A DNA stretch of 64,000 nt from Aquilaria yunnanensis (lineage: Eukaryota; Streptophyta; Magnoliopsida; Malvales; Thymelaeaceae). The notes beneath the pieces are model-generated. The model worked only from the letters and a program-made list of their open reading frames with translations. It did no database searches and was not told where the DNA came from. Each line of letters starts with the position of its first letter. Position 1 is the first letter of the stretch. This document shows positions 37,611 to 49,106 of the stretch, one piece after another. The stretch lies in NCBI GenBank assembly GCA_039654915.1, contig CM077595.1, positions 89,507,501-89,571,500 on the forward strand. The letters are read 5' to 3'. The translations under genes were made by a program, and so were the position numbers.

Positions 37611-38184
37611 TGGCTTAAATACTCTTTCACCTTTTAGCTTTACCAACTCGGACATTTTACCTCTTAAGTTTTGATTTGGGTTCATCCACCCTTTAAATTT
37701 TTGCAAGTGGCACCTTTTACTTTTTTGGGGCACTTAAATGGTTATTTAAGTTATATGAGGACCGGAATAAAGATAAAATGCAAGATGAAAGAATAACTAA
37801 TTATTTGACTCAACTTTTGTATTATTTCAATTATCTACTTCAATTTTCTCAATTTGAGCAACTTAGGGAACTACTACCCCTATATAATTTACAGTATAGA
37901 ATCCAAACAACATTCTACATATAAATATGATTTATTTAATTAGAGTACTTAACTTGTTTGATAGAACTAGAGGTTTATGTGGGAAAAAGTATAGTTAATT
38001 AGCCCTTCATCTTTCATTTTATTTTCATTCCAATTCTTATATAACCTAAACAGTTATTTACGTAGGTCGAATGGGTAAAAAGTAATAATTTCTAAAGTTT
38101 AAGAGGCAAATGAACCCGAACCAAAGTCTAGAGATAAAAGGTTGGAGTTGGCAAAGTTCAGGAGGTAAAAATGGTTTTAGGCCA
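37611..38184. mobile_element. Mutator-like MITE with ~180-bp inverted repeats
   Basis: Ends TGGCTTAAATACTC and, in reverse, TGGCCTAAAACCATTT, with extended matching through TTGGGTTCATCC / TCGGGTTCATTT. Flanks ATATTTAAA (37602-37610) and TTATGTAAA (38185-38193) agree at 7 of 9 positions. It lies about 0.7 kb downstream of the NST1-like gene and shares end sequence with 19717-20567. Confidence 0.6.
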
Positions 38185-38748
38185 TTATGTAAACACTCTT
38201 GAATTTTTGTGCATTTGTTTTCTTATGTGTGGATGTAACCTTTCTTTCGGTTAAGATGGCGACTAAGAATAATTAACCACACTTTTCTAACTTTAATTAT
38301 GGCTTTCCCTCCCTGCCTAGCTATAGATAATTATAGAATGTAAGCCGGACCATCTGCGAAATCATAAGAATTGAAATGAAACAAAAATACTGGGACCAGT
38401 TGCACTGAAATGATGATCTAACATTCGATCGATCATCTCAACGCCTTTGCCAAACCCGACAAACCATGTGCCTCCAAAGTCCAAGATCATTAGGAACCCC
38501 CTAGCTACTGCTAATCCCTTGATCATAATTAAAGCCACGAGCTAAAGAAATCCAAATCATCATTCCTGCTAACCAATTCTCTAGCTCGACGGCAGCACAA
38601 AAAAGTATCCATCGCCAGGCTTCTAGATGCATACGCATGAGGTCGAGTTATTACGGATCCTCTAATTAAGCAATTAGGGTAATTAAATCGTTTAGCTAGT
38701 TGACGTTTGAAAATGCCATGGCATCTACAAGAAATGATTAAACACCAC

Positions 38749-38754
38749 TTTATT
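38749..38754 (-). terminator. Possible poly(A) signal of the NST1-like gene
   Basis: AATAAA on the minus strand, about 118 bases past the stop codon at 38872. The position suits a plant 3' UTR, but plant poly(A) signals are loose and no transcript evidence is available. Confidence 0.35.
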
Positions 38755-38871
38755 AATCAAGTTTGATTCACTTTAATCCTGCACCAACATTAGCCCTCTA
38801 TATGGTAATCATAACCCCTTTTGACTTTAAGAACTAAGATATAATGGCCGTGAAGATGCTTCTTAATCCCG

Positions 38872-40705
38872 TTATACACTAGCATTCACCACGTGGCAGA
38901 ATGGGTCGACGCTTGACGACGACAGAGACGACGACGACGATTTGGTCAGGTTCCAGAGGTCCACGTCGCCGCTACTGGCGTGAGAGATCAGCAACGAGGA
39001 GGATCGAGCAGCTGGTGATTGGAGACCACCGTCGTTCTCGGCAGGGCCGCCGTAACCGATAGTTTGGCTCTGACCCCCGTTGAGTTGGGAGGCCACGAGC
39101 CGGTCGAGAGCCGCCCAGCTGGCGAGCCCCGTGTCCGTCGGATAATTACAGGTCAGTTCCAGCGGGTTGACCTGGTGAATGTCGGAGATGGAAGCTTCGT
39201 TGCCTTCGGCCACCGGCGTGTAACTGCAGGTGGAGTTGGGGCTGTCGAGGGTTGGGAGCTTCATGAAGGTGTCGTGGAAGCTTTGAAATGTGTTGACTGG
39301 AGGAAGAAATCTGGAAGGGTCGCTGGTTTGGTGATTTTGGTGGTGATTAATATTGATAGATCTTCCCATCGAGTAGTGAAGAATCTGCTCGAGCGATCCT
39401 TCGGTGGGAGCGCCGTACATGTGGCTCCTGGGTTGGTCTGTAATTTTGAGGGACGATGAGCTTACTACTGGAGTATCTAGGGTTTTCAGTTGGTTTTTCT
39501 TCTTGAAGATTCGACAAACCACCCATCCATCTTCCATTGTCTCGTCTCCCAGAACATTGGGCACCTTCATTAACACAAGCCAATATATTATATTAAGAAA
39601 AATAGAGTATAGTTACAGCCAAAGGACATATCTTTCTTTTTGAAGGCGAAAGGCAAAATTTCATTACTGACCCAAAAAAAGTTGTATTTACCTTTTATTA
39701 GATAAAAAAAATTTTCTTTTGTACAGCTTGTACTACTTTTCTTTCCATACCTTTACTTTCCTGTACTGATCAAAAAGCGAAAAAGAAAAAGGTGTGTTAC
39801 CTACGAACTTTTCTTCAAAGAATGGAATTTTTTAAATAGATATACACTTATAACCAAATTTCACGTTATGAATGAACCAAATGATATTGACTGAACTGAA
39901 CAGATGGTGACCGTAAAACTTCTGCAAATCCCTACTAAAAACTCTTTTAAGTTTTTGACGCAAGTTTCTGTCTCTTTTTCTTTTTCTTTTAAACAAATTT
40001 ATGTATTTATAATGCCTATTTTGATGACTAATGATCTTATATCTTGTATCATATTCAATGGAAATAAAATCTCGAGCAAATAGATATATGTACGTATATA
40101 TATGAAGACTGGCAACCTCAGAGTCATTGGTGTTGTCATCTAGTCTGTACTCGTGCATGATCCAATCGGATTTCTGGCCATGAGGGGCCCTGCCTTTGTA
40201 GAACACAAGAGTCTTCCTCATTCCAATGCGCCTGGAGTTGCTGTAGATCACCTTGTCCCGCCCCGTCGCCTTCCAGAATCCGGCGGCCGTCGCTCGATTC
40301 GTTCGCGTCCCCGTCGGATACTTTTTGTCCTTGTGGCTAAAGAAATACCAGTCGTTCTGTGGGGTGGTTCCAATTTTGCACCTCTCTGAAAACCAAACAC
40401 ATTGCAAAAGCCCTCGTCAGCCCAAAACACAACTCAAACCTGTACGCGTGCTTTTATAAACGCGATAGGTAAAATTATGCTATATTAGAGGAATATTAAT
40501 TCTTTCCGTGGGCACCTTGGATATCCCAGGGTTCTAGCTTGTTGAGATCAACTTCACGAATTACGTCGAGATCGATTTTCTCGAAGGAGACTTTCTTCCT
40601 CAAGTAATACTGTAGGAGCTCCTCCTCCGTCGGGTGAAACCGGAATCCGGGTGGCACCTGAGACTGCCCGTTTACCGATATGCTCATACTCTCCGGCATT
40701 CTCAC
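38872..40705 (-). CDS. NST1: NAC transcription factor, NST1/SND1-like secondary-wall regulator
   Basis: Three exons: 40705-40516, 40385-40117 and 39564-38872, with GT-AG introns of 130 and 552 bp at the two positions usual for NAC genes. The spliced product is 383 residues. The NAC domain (about residues 16-176) is complete: [18 protein letters not shown], then [20 protein letters not shown] (76-95), FWKATGRDK (100-108), [19 protein letters not shown] (121-139), [12 protein letters not shown] (165-176). The N-terminal [15 protein letters not shown] and C-terminal [14 protein letters not shown] (303-316) and PFCHVVN tail are those of NST1/SND1 proteins, nuclear activators that switch on secondary-wall genes in fibres and anther endothecium. 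The upstream Met (40705) is chosen because NST1 proteins carry a short leader before MSIS. No lesion seen. NST2 or SND1 status versus NST1 needs a tree. Confidence 0.9.
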
Positions 40706-41141
40706 CGTCGTTTACTGTGAGAGACAGTCTTAAGGATTTAACAAGTTAAGGGTTTATTAATGATGGAGGAAAAGAAGAATAACAAACAGGTTGGTACACC
40801 GAAATGGAGAGCAGAAATGGGCTATATATATATATAGATATATATATATGTGTGTGTGTGTGTATATATATATATACTGGTGTGGAGGACGCGAGGGGGC
40901 CAAGGCAAACGGAAAAGGTGAGGGAATAACTTGTCCCGCTGCGTCGTCGTTTAGTTAACCATCCAGAAAGCCCTCTCGTCTCTCCTCGCCTCGCACCTAC
41001 AAGGCTACAACTGGGAGGATTTGGAACTACACTGTTATTCGAAACTCGCGCCTGTGGGTTCGGCCCAGGCTGTGGGGCCCGTGACAAAAACAGTGGGTCC
41101 CAATGGAGGTTATGCTCAACTATATTGCAGCGGGCATGCAC
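40706..41141 (-). promoter_or_regulatory. Leader and proximal promoter of the NST1-like gene
   Basis: Read on the minus strand, a CT-rich leader (CTTTTCCTCC, TCTCTCACAG) precedes the start codon, and a long TA/GT microsatellite (40822-40876) lies 120-170 bases upstream, where a TATA box would be expected. The TA run may itself serve as the TATA element. The minus-strand open frame at 40746-41141 has no motif and is not considered a gene. Confidence 0.4.
40822..40876. repeat. Compound (TA)n/(GT)n/(TA)n microsatellite upstream of NST1-like gene
   Basis: TATATATATATA, GATATATATATATGTG, a GTGTGTGTGTGTG core, then TATATATATATA. Likely length-polymorphic. Confidence 0.95.
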
Positions 41142-41849
41142 CCATCACAAGTATGACCCTGGACCTTAAAATCCTCCGCTGAAAGCCACCTCTAGAGAAG
41201 TTCAGTGGACCGGGCTAACCCGGCCCGGCACAGCTTGGGGAAAGGCATATGAGAGAGTTGGTTATGGGTCTGAGAGAGGAGGAGGTCTTAAATGAACCAA
41301 GCCTAGATTGGGACCCATACCTAAACACGGTGGGTTTGGGCTGCACCAAGCTTAGTTTGGCAGGTTAATTTAAATATCTTTAATTCATTTAAAAAAGTAG
41401 GTAAATTACAGTTTAAGGATCTCCAATAACTTTAGCTTACTTTTTAACCTCAAATTATCATTTTGTACACTCCAACGTAGGGATAGCAATTGGATGGGTC
41501 GGATCAGGTTTGGGTTAGGTCTTTCAGGTTCAAGTTTAGTTGGATTAGCATGTATTCGGGTCCAAGTTGAGTTATTTAGATTCGGGTTGATTTCGGATTA
41601 AGTAGATTTCAAGTTCAAGTTGGGTCAGGCCGGGTTTATTTGGGTTTCGATCCAATCAAGTCGGGTTATCAGGTTTTAGACCAGATTTAGCTTGATTGTT
41701 GAGTTTACTTGGTTCACTGATACATAAACCGAAATCGCTAAATTGATTCAATTTTTTTATTCAATTTTGATTAAAATTTAATTTAACTTGACTACAAATA
41801 ATATAAAAATTATGAAGATATATTAATATATAATTTAGTTAATAAAATA

Positions 41850-42204
41850 CTTTCTCTATGTCAAGTTCTTTGTAATATTCACTATCCAACAATTAATCTA
41901 TGATTTTTTATTTTCAATATTTTAGTATATAAATGAAAAATGATTATATTAAATAATAAATAAAAACCTATAGTTTCTAAATATATACTTTTTAAATTTT
42001 TTCTAAAAAATAATCTCCCTCCGTCCCATTTTCTTTGCTCCATTTAACTTTTCTGACTAATTTGACATGAATTTATTTATATTATTAATTGTTAAAATAT
42101 AAATAGTATAAATAATTTGACATATAAGGAGTAATATGAATAAATTCAATTCAAACTATTCGAAAAAGTCAAATATTTCAAATAATATGGGACAGAAAAT
42201 GTAC
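41850..42204. mobile_element. Stowaway MITE, same family as 7771-8006, interrupted by a second MITE
   Basis: Flanking TA at 41848-41849 and 42205-42206. The reverse complement of 41850-42010 aligns closely with 7850-8006 (shared AGAAACTATA, TTTTTCATTTATATACTAAA and TGAAAATAAAAAATC blocks) and the reverse of 42135-42204 aligns with 7771-7840 (GTTTGAATTGAATTTATTCA). The inserted part between them is 42015-42134. Confidence 0.75.
42015..42134. mobile_element. Second Stowaway-like MITE nested inside the first
   Basis: Starts CTCCCTCCGTCCCATTTTC, ends ATATAAGGAG, flanked by TAAT on both sides, and interrupts the homology between 41850-42204 and 7771-8006 exactly at ATTCATATTA. The inverted-end match is weak beyond the outer CTCC/GGAG, so the element may be internally deleted. 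Confidence 0.55.
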
Positions 42205-42598
42205 TATAATTTCTAAAACCTATTTTTTTTAATCTCTCTATCACCGTTTCATTAATTGTTTCCCATAATTTTCATTCACTCGCTCTACAACGTAAAAAAG
42301 ATCAACAGAATAGAAGAAACTCATTCAAATATATTAAATCATAATTTTTTTAAAGTCTTTACCTACCATATATTTTATATTGATTTAAGTTAAAATCGAG
42401 TCTTGTTGGGTTTAGTTATCGGGTCATTTTGGGTTCGGGTTCGGGTTTTATCAGGTTTCACTTTAGTCAAGTTCAAGTCTAGGTCAGGTTGGGTGCAGTT
42501 GGGTTCGGGTCATTGACTTTTCTGATCAGATCGAGTCAGGTCAAGCTTGGGTTTGGGTGGGTTGGATCAGGTCAAATTTTATCATCTCTACTACAACA

Positions 42599-43865
42599 AC
42601 TATTTTTTTAGGCCCTTTTTGTCGACAAAAATGACATTTTTTATAAATAGAAAGGTCACTTCAATTTTTTTAGGTGTTGTTTGATTTTTTAAAGTTAATA
42701 AAATCTAATTTAGTGGTGATGTTCCCCTCTTCAAAATAAATAATAATGTAAAAATGATTAAATAAATTTTATTTTTTACAAGAAAAAAAGCATGGCTCAG
42801 GCATGGGCCCACAACCAGCTTGTGCCATGCCCGACATGGCCTAGCTCGCCTTCAAGTGAGCTTTGCCCAAGTCTCACTAACCTAAACCCAGGCTTGGCCA
42901 GGTCAGCCCGCTGAACATCTCTAGCCGCCTCTCTTATAATTAATTAACTAAACTCCAAATTAACTTGGCTGCCCTAGTAATATTACTCCTTTTATTAAAA
43001 TAACTCACGCTTTAACAAAAATAAATAAATAAAGGGCAAAGGTTATATTGACAATGACGCAGGTACGTACTTTTTTGTTTTCATTTGACAATTCTTTATC
43101 TACTATTACTGTAATCAATTATGAAGATCATTTAAAAAAAATTTAATTGAATTCAGTTTGTAAATTTTCATAATCTATCCCGCACAATTCAAATTGTTGA
43201 AATTTGTCAATTTCAAGATAATTATGTCAGAAATTTCCAATTAATTTTAAAAACAACAACTGTAGTCTACACAACTAATTGTTTAAATCCAACGATTGGT
43301 TTAATATAATTTCAATTCTATATAAAATTATTAGATTGTGTAAACAGTGTAAGCACTTTTACCAATATAAATACATAAGCAATTATCTAATAAATTAAAA
43401 ATATATAATTTTGTTTTGCTCTTTTTATGGTAAGTTTTTTATTTTTTATGTTATTTTTTTTATACTAAAAAATATCTTTGCTTATATATTAACATATGAG
43501 AGATTATCCATAAAAGTTAGGTGAAAATCTGTCAATTTCTTGAAATATAGAGGACGTCAAACTGTAATTTGGTAGTGTTAGCATGGTGGAATTTGGTGCT
43601 TGAGTGGAGCCGTGAGTGCACTAACTCTTAACCATTAGACCAAATGCTGTAGACTTTTATATTAACTTTGATCATTCATTGAGTGACATATAATACTTAA
43701 AAATGTTCGATTATTCTTTTGGACCAAGAGGTGCAGGAATTATTACTATCTTATTCCCTAAAGCAAAAAACAAAAAGATTTGATCATTAATATGTGTGAT
43801 CTCTTTTTAATGTGATTTTAAAATAATAAAAAGGATTCTGTGCTAAATTAACACACATCCAATAG
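42599..43865. other. Intergenic, nothing recognised
   Basis: AT-rich; a short GC-rich patch at 42800-42920 (GCCCACAACC, GGCCTAGCTCGCC) resembles the arms of hAT elements but has no paired partner here. Confidence 0.35.
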
Positions 43866-43874
43866 TTAATTTAT

Positions 43875-44195
43875 GGATAAATATCGACAATTGTCTCTAA
43901 AATATACACGTGTTCCTTAATCGTCTTGAAATTATCAGATGTTGCACAAATTATCTTGAAACTATTTAACTGTTACTATTTTATCCCGCTGTTAACTAAA
44001 CCGTTAAATATAGTTAAAAAAATAATGTGACTGCTGATATAACAAAACTTTTCTATCCATATTTAACGGTTTAGTTGACAGCATGACGTAATAGCAACAA
44101 TTAAATAGTTTCAGGACGATTGTTGCAACACCTGATAGTTTATGGATAATTAAGCAACACGGGTATAGTTTAGGGACAACTAGTGATATTTACTC
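43875..44195. mobile_element. Mutator-like MITE (321 bp) with perfect 9-bp target duplication
   Basis: TTAATTTAT at 43866-43874 is repeated exactly at 44196-44204. Ends GGATAAATATCGACAA and, in reverse, GAGTAAATATCACTAG, with inverted homology over most of its length (CTAAAATATACACGTG against CTAAACTATACCCGTG; AACCGTTAAATA on both arms). The same family occurs at 52851-53190. Confidence 0.8.
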
Positions 44196-44479
44196 TTAAT
44201 TTATTGAATTACAATAGGGTAATGTTCAAGGCTTGCATAATGATAGTTCTGTTTAAGAGTTTCTTGATACTAATTGTAATTAATCAGTTGAACTGAAGAT
44301 ATACATACACACAGAGAGAGACATACACACACCATATTTATCGTTCTATACACTTTTCATCCATCACATACAAATATGCGACCCTTAATATATACCTGGT
44401 TAGTTATGTAGTCGACTTAAAAAAATTCAAGTTACTAATTTTACTTGCTTTTCTAGATATATTTGACCAATTAATTACA

Positions 44480-45152
44480 AGCTCTTTTATGCATGAATGA
44501 GAAAAGACTCTTGAAGGTGGAATTTGAATCAAGGAGGTAGCTTCACTGTCAAAGACCTTGCCCGGCTGATAGATGATAGTTGTCTGCTGCCGGATGATGG
44601 TGCTCATCCAACCAGACGGCACCTTCTATAGCGTGGAATCCAGATTTCCAGAATCCTTTGCCCGTTGTGTTTGCAAGCTGTGTCGAGGCAATGGAGCATT
44701 GTTTAATTTGTCCGGTGCAAATTCTCCAGTTTGGTTTGCGAGCATTTATGCAGGTGGTGTCAATTCAGTAGCTTGAATTCTCTGGATATTCAGGAGGTTT
44801 TTTTGGCCGAAAAGTTTCATCATCATGTGCATCTAAATAAAGCTCAAAAAAAGGTATGGAAAGTGGTTCGGTTCATTGTTGTTTGGTTGATATGGAAAAG
44901 GAAAAAAGGAATGGGAAGTGGCTCGGTTCATTATATTCTTGAGTTCTTTCTGAACTTAACTTGACATACGAGGGAATTTACATCTATTTTCTATTCTTCT
45001 TTATGCTTCTCGTTGCTATACACAATTTGGTTAGGGCTTAGGGTTCCCTGGCCTTTTGGGAGAGTTCTTGGACGTTTGAAGGATCTTGGATTGCAAGTTG
45101 CTTGGTCTTGTCATCAATGAGTTCGCATCAAGTGGTATTAAAAAAAAAAAAC
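44480..45152 (+). mobile_element. 5'-truncated LINE 3' end
   Basis: Plus-strand translation gives a LINE ORF2 tail: SFTVKDLARLIDDS near 44540, a broken zf-RVT-like stretch with C-rich LCPLCLQ wording, and WKVVRFIVVWLIWKRKKG at about 44857-44912, like the C-terminal 'VVWxIWxxRN' of plant LINEs. It ends in a run of A at about 45140-45151. Frameshifts are present. It is a different copy from the LINE at 27.5-35.3 kb. Confidence 0.5.
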
Positions 45153-45229
45153 AAAATAAGGCTGGGTCAGCTTGGAAGCTATTTTTTTATGAGGAGTGAT
45201 TCACAATACAATACACCTATTTGCATCAT

Positions 45230-45235
<6 letters not shown>

Positions 45236-45272
<37 letters not shown>
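45236..45272. repeat. (AT)n microsatellite
   Basis: About eighteen uninterrupted AT units. Confidence 0.95.
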
Positions 45273-45276
<4 letters not shown>

Positions 45277-45353
45277 TCCTTTTTATGGGATATTAGAATA
45301 TTGCAGCTCTTAAGTTTATTTTTTTAAGAACAAGCAAACCTTTTGCGTATAAC

Positions 45354-45552
45354 AGAAGCAAAGCCAGAATTTTAAAAATAGGGGCGTCCAACTTTATTTT
45401 GAAATATTAAAAATTTAGAGGGGCAGAGTAAAGGAAATGATGTTTTTTTTAGCTTTATTTTTACACATACATGTACATAAATAATATACATAATTTACAA
45501 GAATTTTAAAGAGAGACCAGGCACCCCTAAACCCCCTAATAGCTCCGCCTCT
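45354..45552. mobile_element. MITE-like element with AGAGGCGGAGC-type ends (199 bp)
   Basis: Left AGAAGCAAAGCCAGAATTTT and right in reverse AGAGGCGGAGCTATTAGGGG, with GGGGCGTCC / GGGGTGCC inside each end. GC-rich ends of this wording are common in plant MITEs. The superfamily is not determined. Confidence 0.5.
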
Positions 45553-46410
45553 GGCTTACAAGGGCAAATTCAAGAAATGGCCACTAAAGACCATGTTGAT
45601 TATTTGTTCAATTGGTCCGACGCGAGGTTCGATCGATAATATATATCTCCACTCTTTGCACCTCGAGCTTGTTTAAGTGGCAGAAAGTGTGATACCCTAC
45701 GACTCCCAAATAGTAGCAGATTCAAGAAACGGCCATACTAAGGAACAAGAGAACCTGATGAACCAATGGAATACATAATCAATATGGTGTTCAGTGGCGA
45801 ACCCATCAATTTGGGAAAGTAGGGGCTGGAACGAATTGTTTTGGAAAGTGCAGTTCCTTTTTGGAAATTTTAACTATTATTATTGGGGGACGAAGTTGAT
45901 TTTTTTTTCACCCAAAGGGAATATGACTCTTTTGGAACTCAGAAAGAAGACGACCAAGATAGCCGATCTGAAGAGGCAAGAGGACCTTGCAAGTCGCAAC
46001 CAAAAGAGAAGACGGGCGGACCCAAGTTAGCCGAACTAAAACCAGAGAAGATGGCCATAAATCCAAAGTAAGGTGCCTTATTGATCAGCAACATGACTCT
46101 TCTAAAACAACTCTTCTGGCCGGTCCAAAGATTACTGACACACTTGTCTGACTTGTACAAAGTTTAACGGAATTGTTATCTTATATATATACCGTGTGAA
46201 TTCTCATTTTCCTCGGTGGCACACCTGCATGTCTTTTTATAAATGTATACTAAAGTTTTAGCAATTTTTTTGAGACAAGAATTTCTTCTGAAAAAAAGGG
46301 CAAACTATTATGAACTGCAAGAGTCTATATATCCCGTACCAGTTTTTTTTTTTATATATATTTTAATGATACTACGTATGAAATCCAGTTTCAGATGCTA
46401 CCTCTATATA
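45553..46410. other. Intergenic, nothing recognised
   Basis: Open frames at 45794-46071 overlap on both strands and lack motifs. The region is less AT-rich than its surroundings and may be a repeat fragment. Confidence 0.35.
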
Positions 46411-46860
46411 GGGAAAGTTATAAGTACCCCTGAAGTTTACCTTAACCTACAATTTATCTCATTATTTTTAAAAACCTACATTTTATCTCATTATTCTTTT
46501 ATATTGTCCGATAACAACTTCTAAAATTATAATTTAAATTGTACAATAGTTATTTTTTAGTAATTTTGGTTTCTTTAATATTTTTTTATGGTTAGTAGAT
46601 ATTTTAAATTATTAGTTTTTTCTGTAAATATATTTTTCTTTCTATAAATGAATATCAATATTTTTTAAAGATTGGTTAACTATGAAAAAAATATTAAAAA
46701 TTTTGAAATTATTGGAACATGATTATCAGCAATTTAATTTATAGTTTCAAAAGTTGCTATCGGACATTATAAAGAAAATAGGGGTAAAGCGTGAGTTTTT
46801 TAAAATAAAGATCACAAAGTGTATGTTAGATCAAATTACATGATGACTTTTATAATTTAT
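46411..46860. mobile_element. Foldback / Mutator-like MITE (450 bp)
   Basis: Left GGGAAAGTTATAAGT and right in reverse GATAAATTATAAAAGT. A clear inverted pair is TCCGATAACAACTTCTAAAA (about 46508) against TCCGATAGCAACTTTTGAAA (reverse of about 46746-46765). Flanks CTCTATATA (46402-46410) and CAATATATA (46861-46869) agree at 7 of 9. Confidence 0.6.
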
Positions 46861-47885
46861 CAATATATAATAATAATAAGAATAATAATAATAATAACGG
46901 CTAGGTGTAGAAAACGTGAAAGTTTGAATGGGAAGCAATCATACAAGTTGTTAATTAGAGTCGTCCCAAGTGATCAGTAGTAATGGTGAAATGTCATTGT
47001 TTTGTTCGCAGTTTTGTTAAAAACCTGCATTATTATGAGACGACAGTCTCCTAACACGACACACCATCTTTTAACCTCTAAGCTCTAACTAACGCCTTCC
47101 TCTTGCTTTATTATTTTTTTTATTCGCTTATCTTTGTCGTGTTTCTTTTTCGTTTTCTACCTTCTAAGTCTTGTTGTCCGGAACATTTCATTTTTTCCCG
47201 GAACAATTATTTATGTCCTTATATAGATAAACCACATGCATATGTACTATTTTATATGTGGTCATCATCATAAGCGCGTTACTTGATTACTCATGATATG
47301 TAAATAACACATCTCACGTCTTTGTTTGATACACACACTACGAAAAAAATGGGTTTTAACAACAGACATTAATAATTCGTAGCAACAGTCATCCATTGCT
47401 AAATTTACCGTAGCTAATTTATTTACCTTTAATAATTCAACGACGACTACTGTCACTAGTTAGAGACGGTCAATCTTCACAAAGATAACAGTCACTAATT
47501 TTTCGATACCAACCTGTTGCCGGTGAATTAGCAACGGCTAGCTAGCCTTCGCTAAAGTGAAGGTTAGTTGTCGCTAACATTATAATATTAGTGACGTCTA
47601 GCCATCACTAGTCAACAGTCATTATTTGTGACTTATAGTCGTTGCTAGACACACACACACACACACACTCTCTCTCTCTCTATTTGTATATATATATATA
47701 TATATATTCTCCTTTCTCTTTCTTAGTCCTACATACATTACCATATTATTGTGTTTCTACAATTAGACAATTATAAAATGGAGACAGATTATATATATCT
47801 ACACCAATGAAATACATCAACAATGTCCTTTTAATGATTAAGACATACATTATTAGAAATATCAATATACATATTTTATCCCTTC

Positions 47886-48080
47886 TCAGTAAATTGGCAA
47901 TTCTACTACAAGAGAGGTCCCAATAACCGAAAGCATATTTGAAAGTACATAGCCTAAGGGGGAATATCTGACTAAATATATTCTATGATTAGGTAGAGCA
48001 AAAATTCCAAGGATCAGCCCTGTAGCATTGCCATAACTTGCTTTTAGTAAGCTCCCCACTTTAGCAAAAACCAAAGACAT
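47886..48080 (-). pseudogene. Captured fragment of a CAX-type vacuolar cation/proton exchanger
   Basis: Open frame of 64 codons. KVGSLLKASYGNATGLILGI, then FALPNHRI and LGYVLSNMLSVIGTSLV, lines up with the c1 region of plant CAX proteins (G-LLNATFGNATE-I-S-FAL---I-VV---LLGS-LSNMLLVLG). This segment normally forms a cation-binding re-entrant loop and the next membrane helix. The essential Glu of GNATE is Gly here and the rest of the transporter (about 400 residues) is absent, so the fragment is not a functional transporter. It lies inside the CACTA element 47336-52469. Confidence 0.7.
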
Positions 48081-49106
48081 TCTATAATCATGAACTATAA
48101 TAGAAAAACACTATAATCAAGAAGTAAAATAGTGGCATAAACTAAGATCAAAGCTTCGGAGCAAGTCCAAAACAATGGAAAAGTATGATAGAGTTAGAAG
48201 GATTAAGCGTATCTAGCAAAAATCATCATATTGGTCTCAAAGCCTAGACTTGGTTTCAGAAAAAATTGTAGTCTTAAATTCAAGTATCAAGAACACGAAT
48301 TAGAACTTGAAAAGAATAGTTAATCTGCAACATAATGCAAATGTGATTTTTAGCTTAGTCTATAAATTTTAGACAAAACAAAGCTTACATAAAAAAGTCA
48401 AACCTTACTCAAACCATGTTATCAACAAACCCCATAGTGCTGTAAACCAATTTATTCACTTTTAAACTAGTGGGACTAAAGTTTGAAATATTGGTGAATT
48501 CCATAAGATTAACATAATCTTCTAATGCCATCCAACAAATTCATCTTCAAATTGAACAAGGAAGAAGAAACTTTCACCTGCTTCTAATCCCATACAAATC
48601 AGACATGTGCAAAGCTGACAATCCATCTTTCAACACCTAAATTCATGTAGTAGAAGAAACAAATTGCATATCCTTTACCAACTTGGAAGTAAATAATTAT
48701 GTAGCCTAATTGTGCTTATTTTAGATAAAAACATTAAAGACACTACTATTGTTCAATGAAATAGGCCTTCAATTACGAGATTAAAGTAACTATTAGATTA
48801 TACAACTATGAAAAACATGTACCGAGTCTTATTTAACACATCTATGGCTGGTGTAAATGCTAAGTATAGTCACTAATCAGTTGGCAGCAATTTTTCTAGA
48901 AAATGATACAAGCTAACATCTCTTCTTATTACATAATGAACATTAAAGATCAAACCAACACAAAAGTTAATGCTGATTACAATCACTGATCACTAGGCAT
49001 ATTAACTTTTTTGTAATATTAAAAAGTTAGAGATTGTGTGTATGCTTTGTTGTGGCAAGAAATGAGAAGGATGAGGGTCACAACAATATGTCACATTGGT
49101 ACCTTT

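Larger units (their letters stand above)
41478..42590. mobile_element. hAT-like non-autonomous element (1113 bp) hosting nested MITEs
   Basis: Flanks CTCCAACG (41470-41477) and CTACAACA (42591-42598) agree at 6 of 8 positions. Ends TAGGGATAGCAATTGG and, in reverse, TAGAGATGATAAAATTTG. Both arms are dense in GGGTCGG / TCAGGTT / GGGTTCGGG motifs (41490-41700 and 42390-42575), the style of hAT subterminal repeats. No transposase is readable. The middle is occupied by Stowaway MITEs. Confidence 0.65.

Noticed and set aside
39019..39459. Plus-strand open frame of 146 codons
   Set aside because: It is the antisense shadow of exon 3 of the NST1-like gene, created by its GC-rich codon use.
40746..41141. 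Minus-strand open frame of 131 codons upstream of the NST1-like gene
   Set aside because: No recognisable motif; it spans the microsatellite and the expected leader.
45794..46071. Two overlapping plus-strand frames with charged residues
   Set aside because: No recognisable domain and a third frame open on the other strand; treated as chance.
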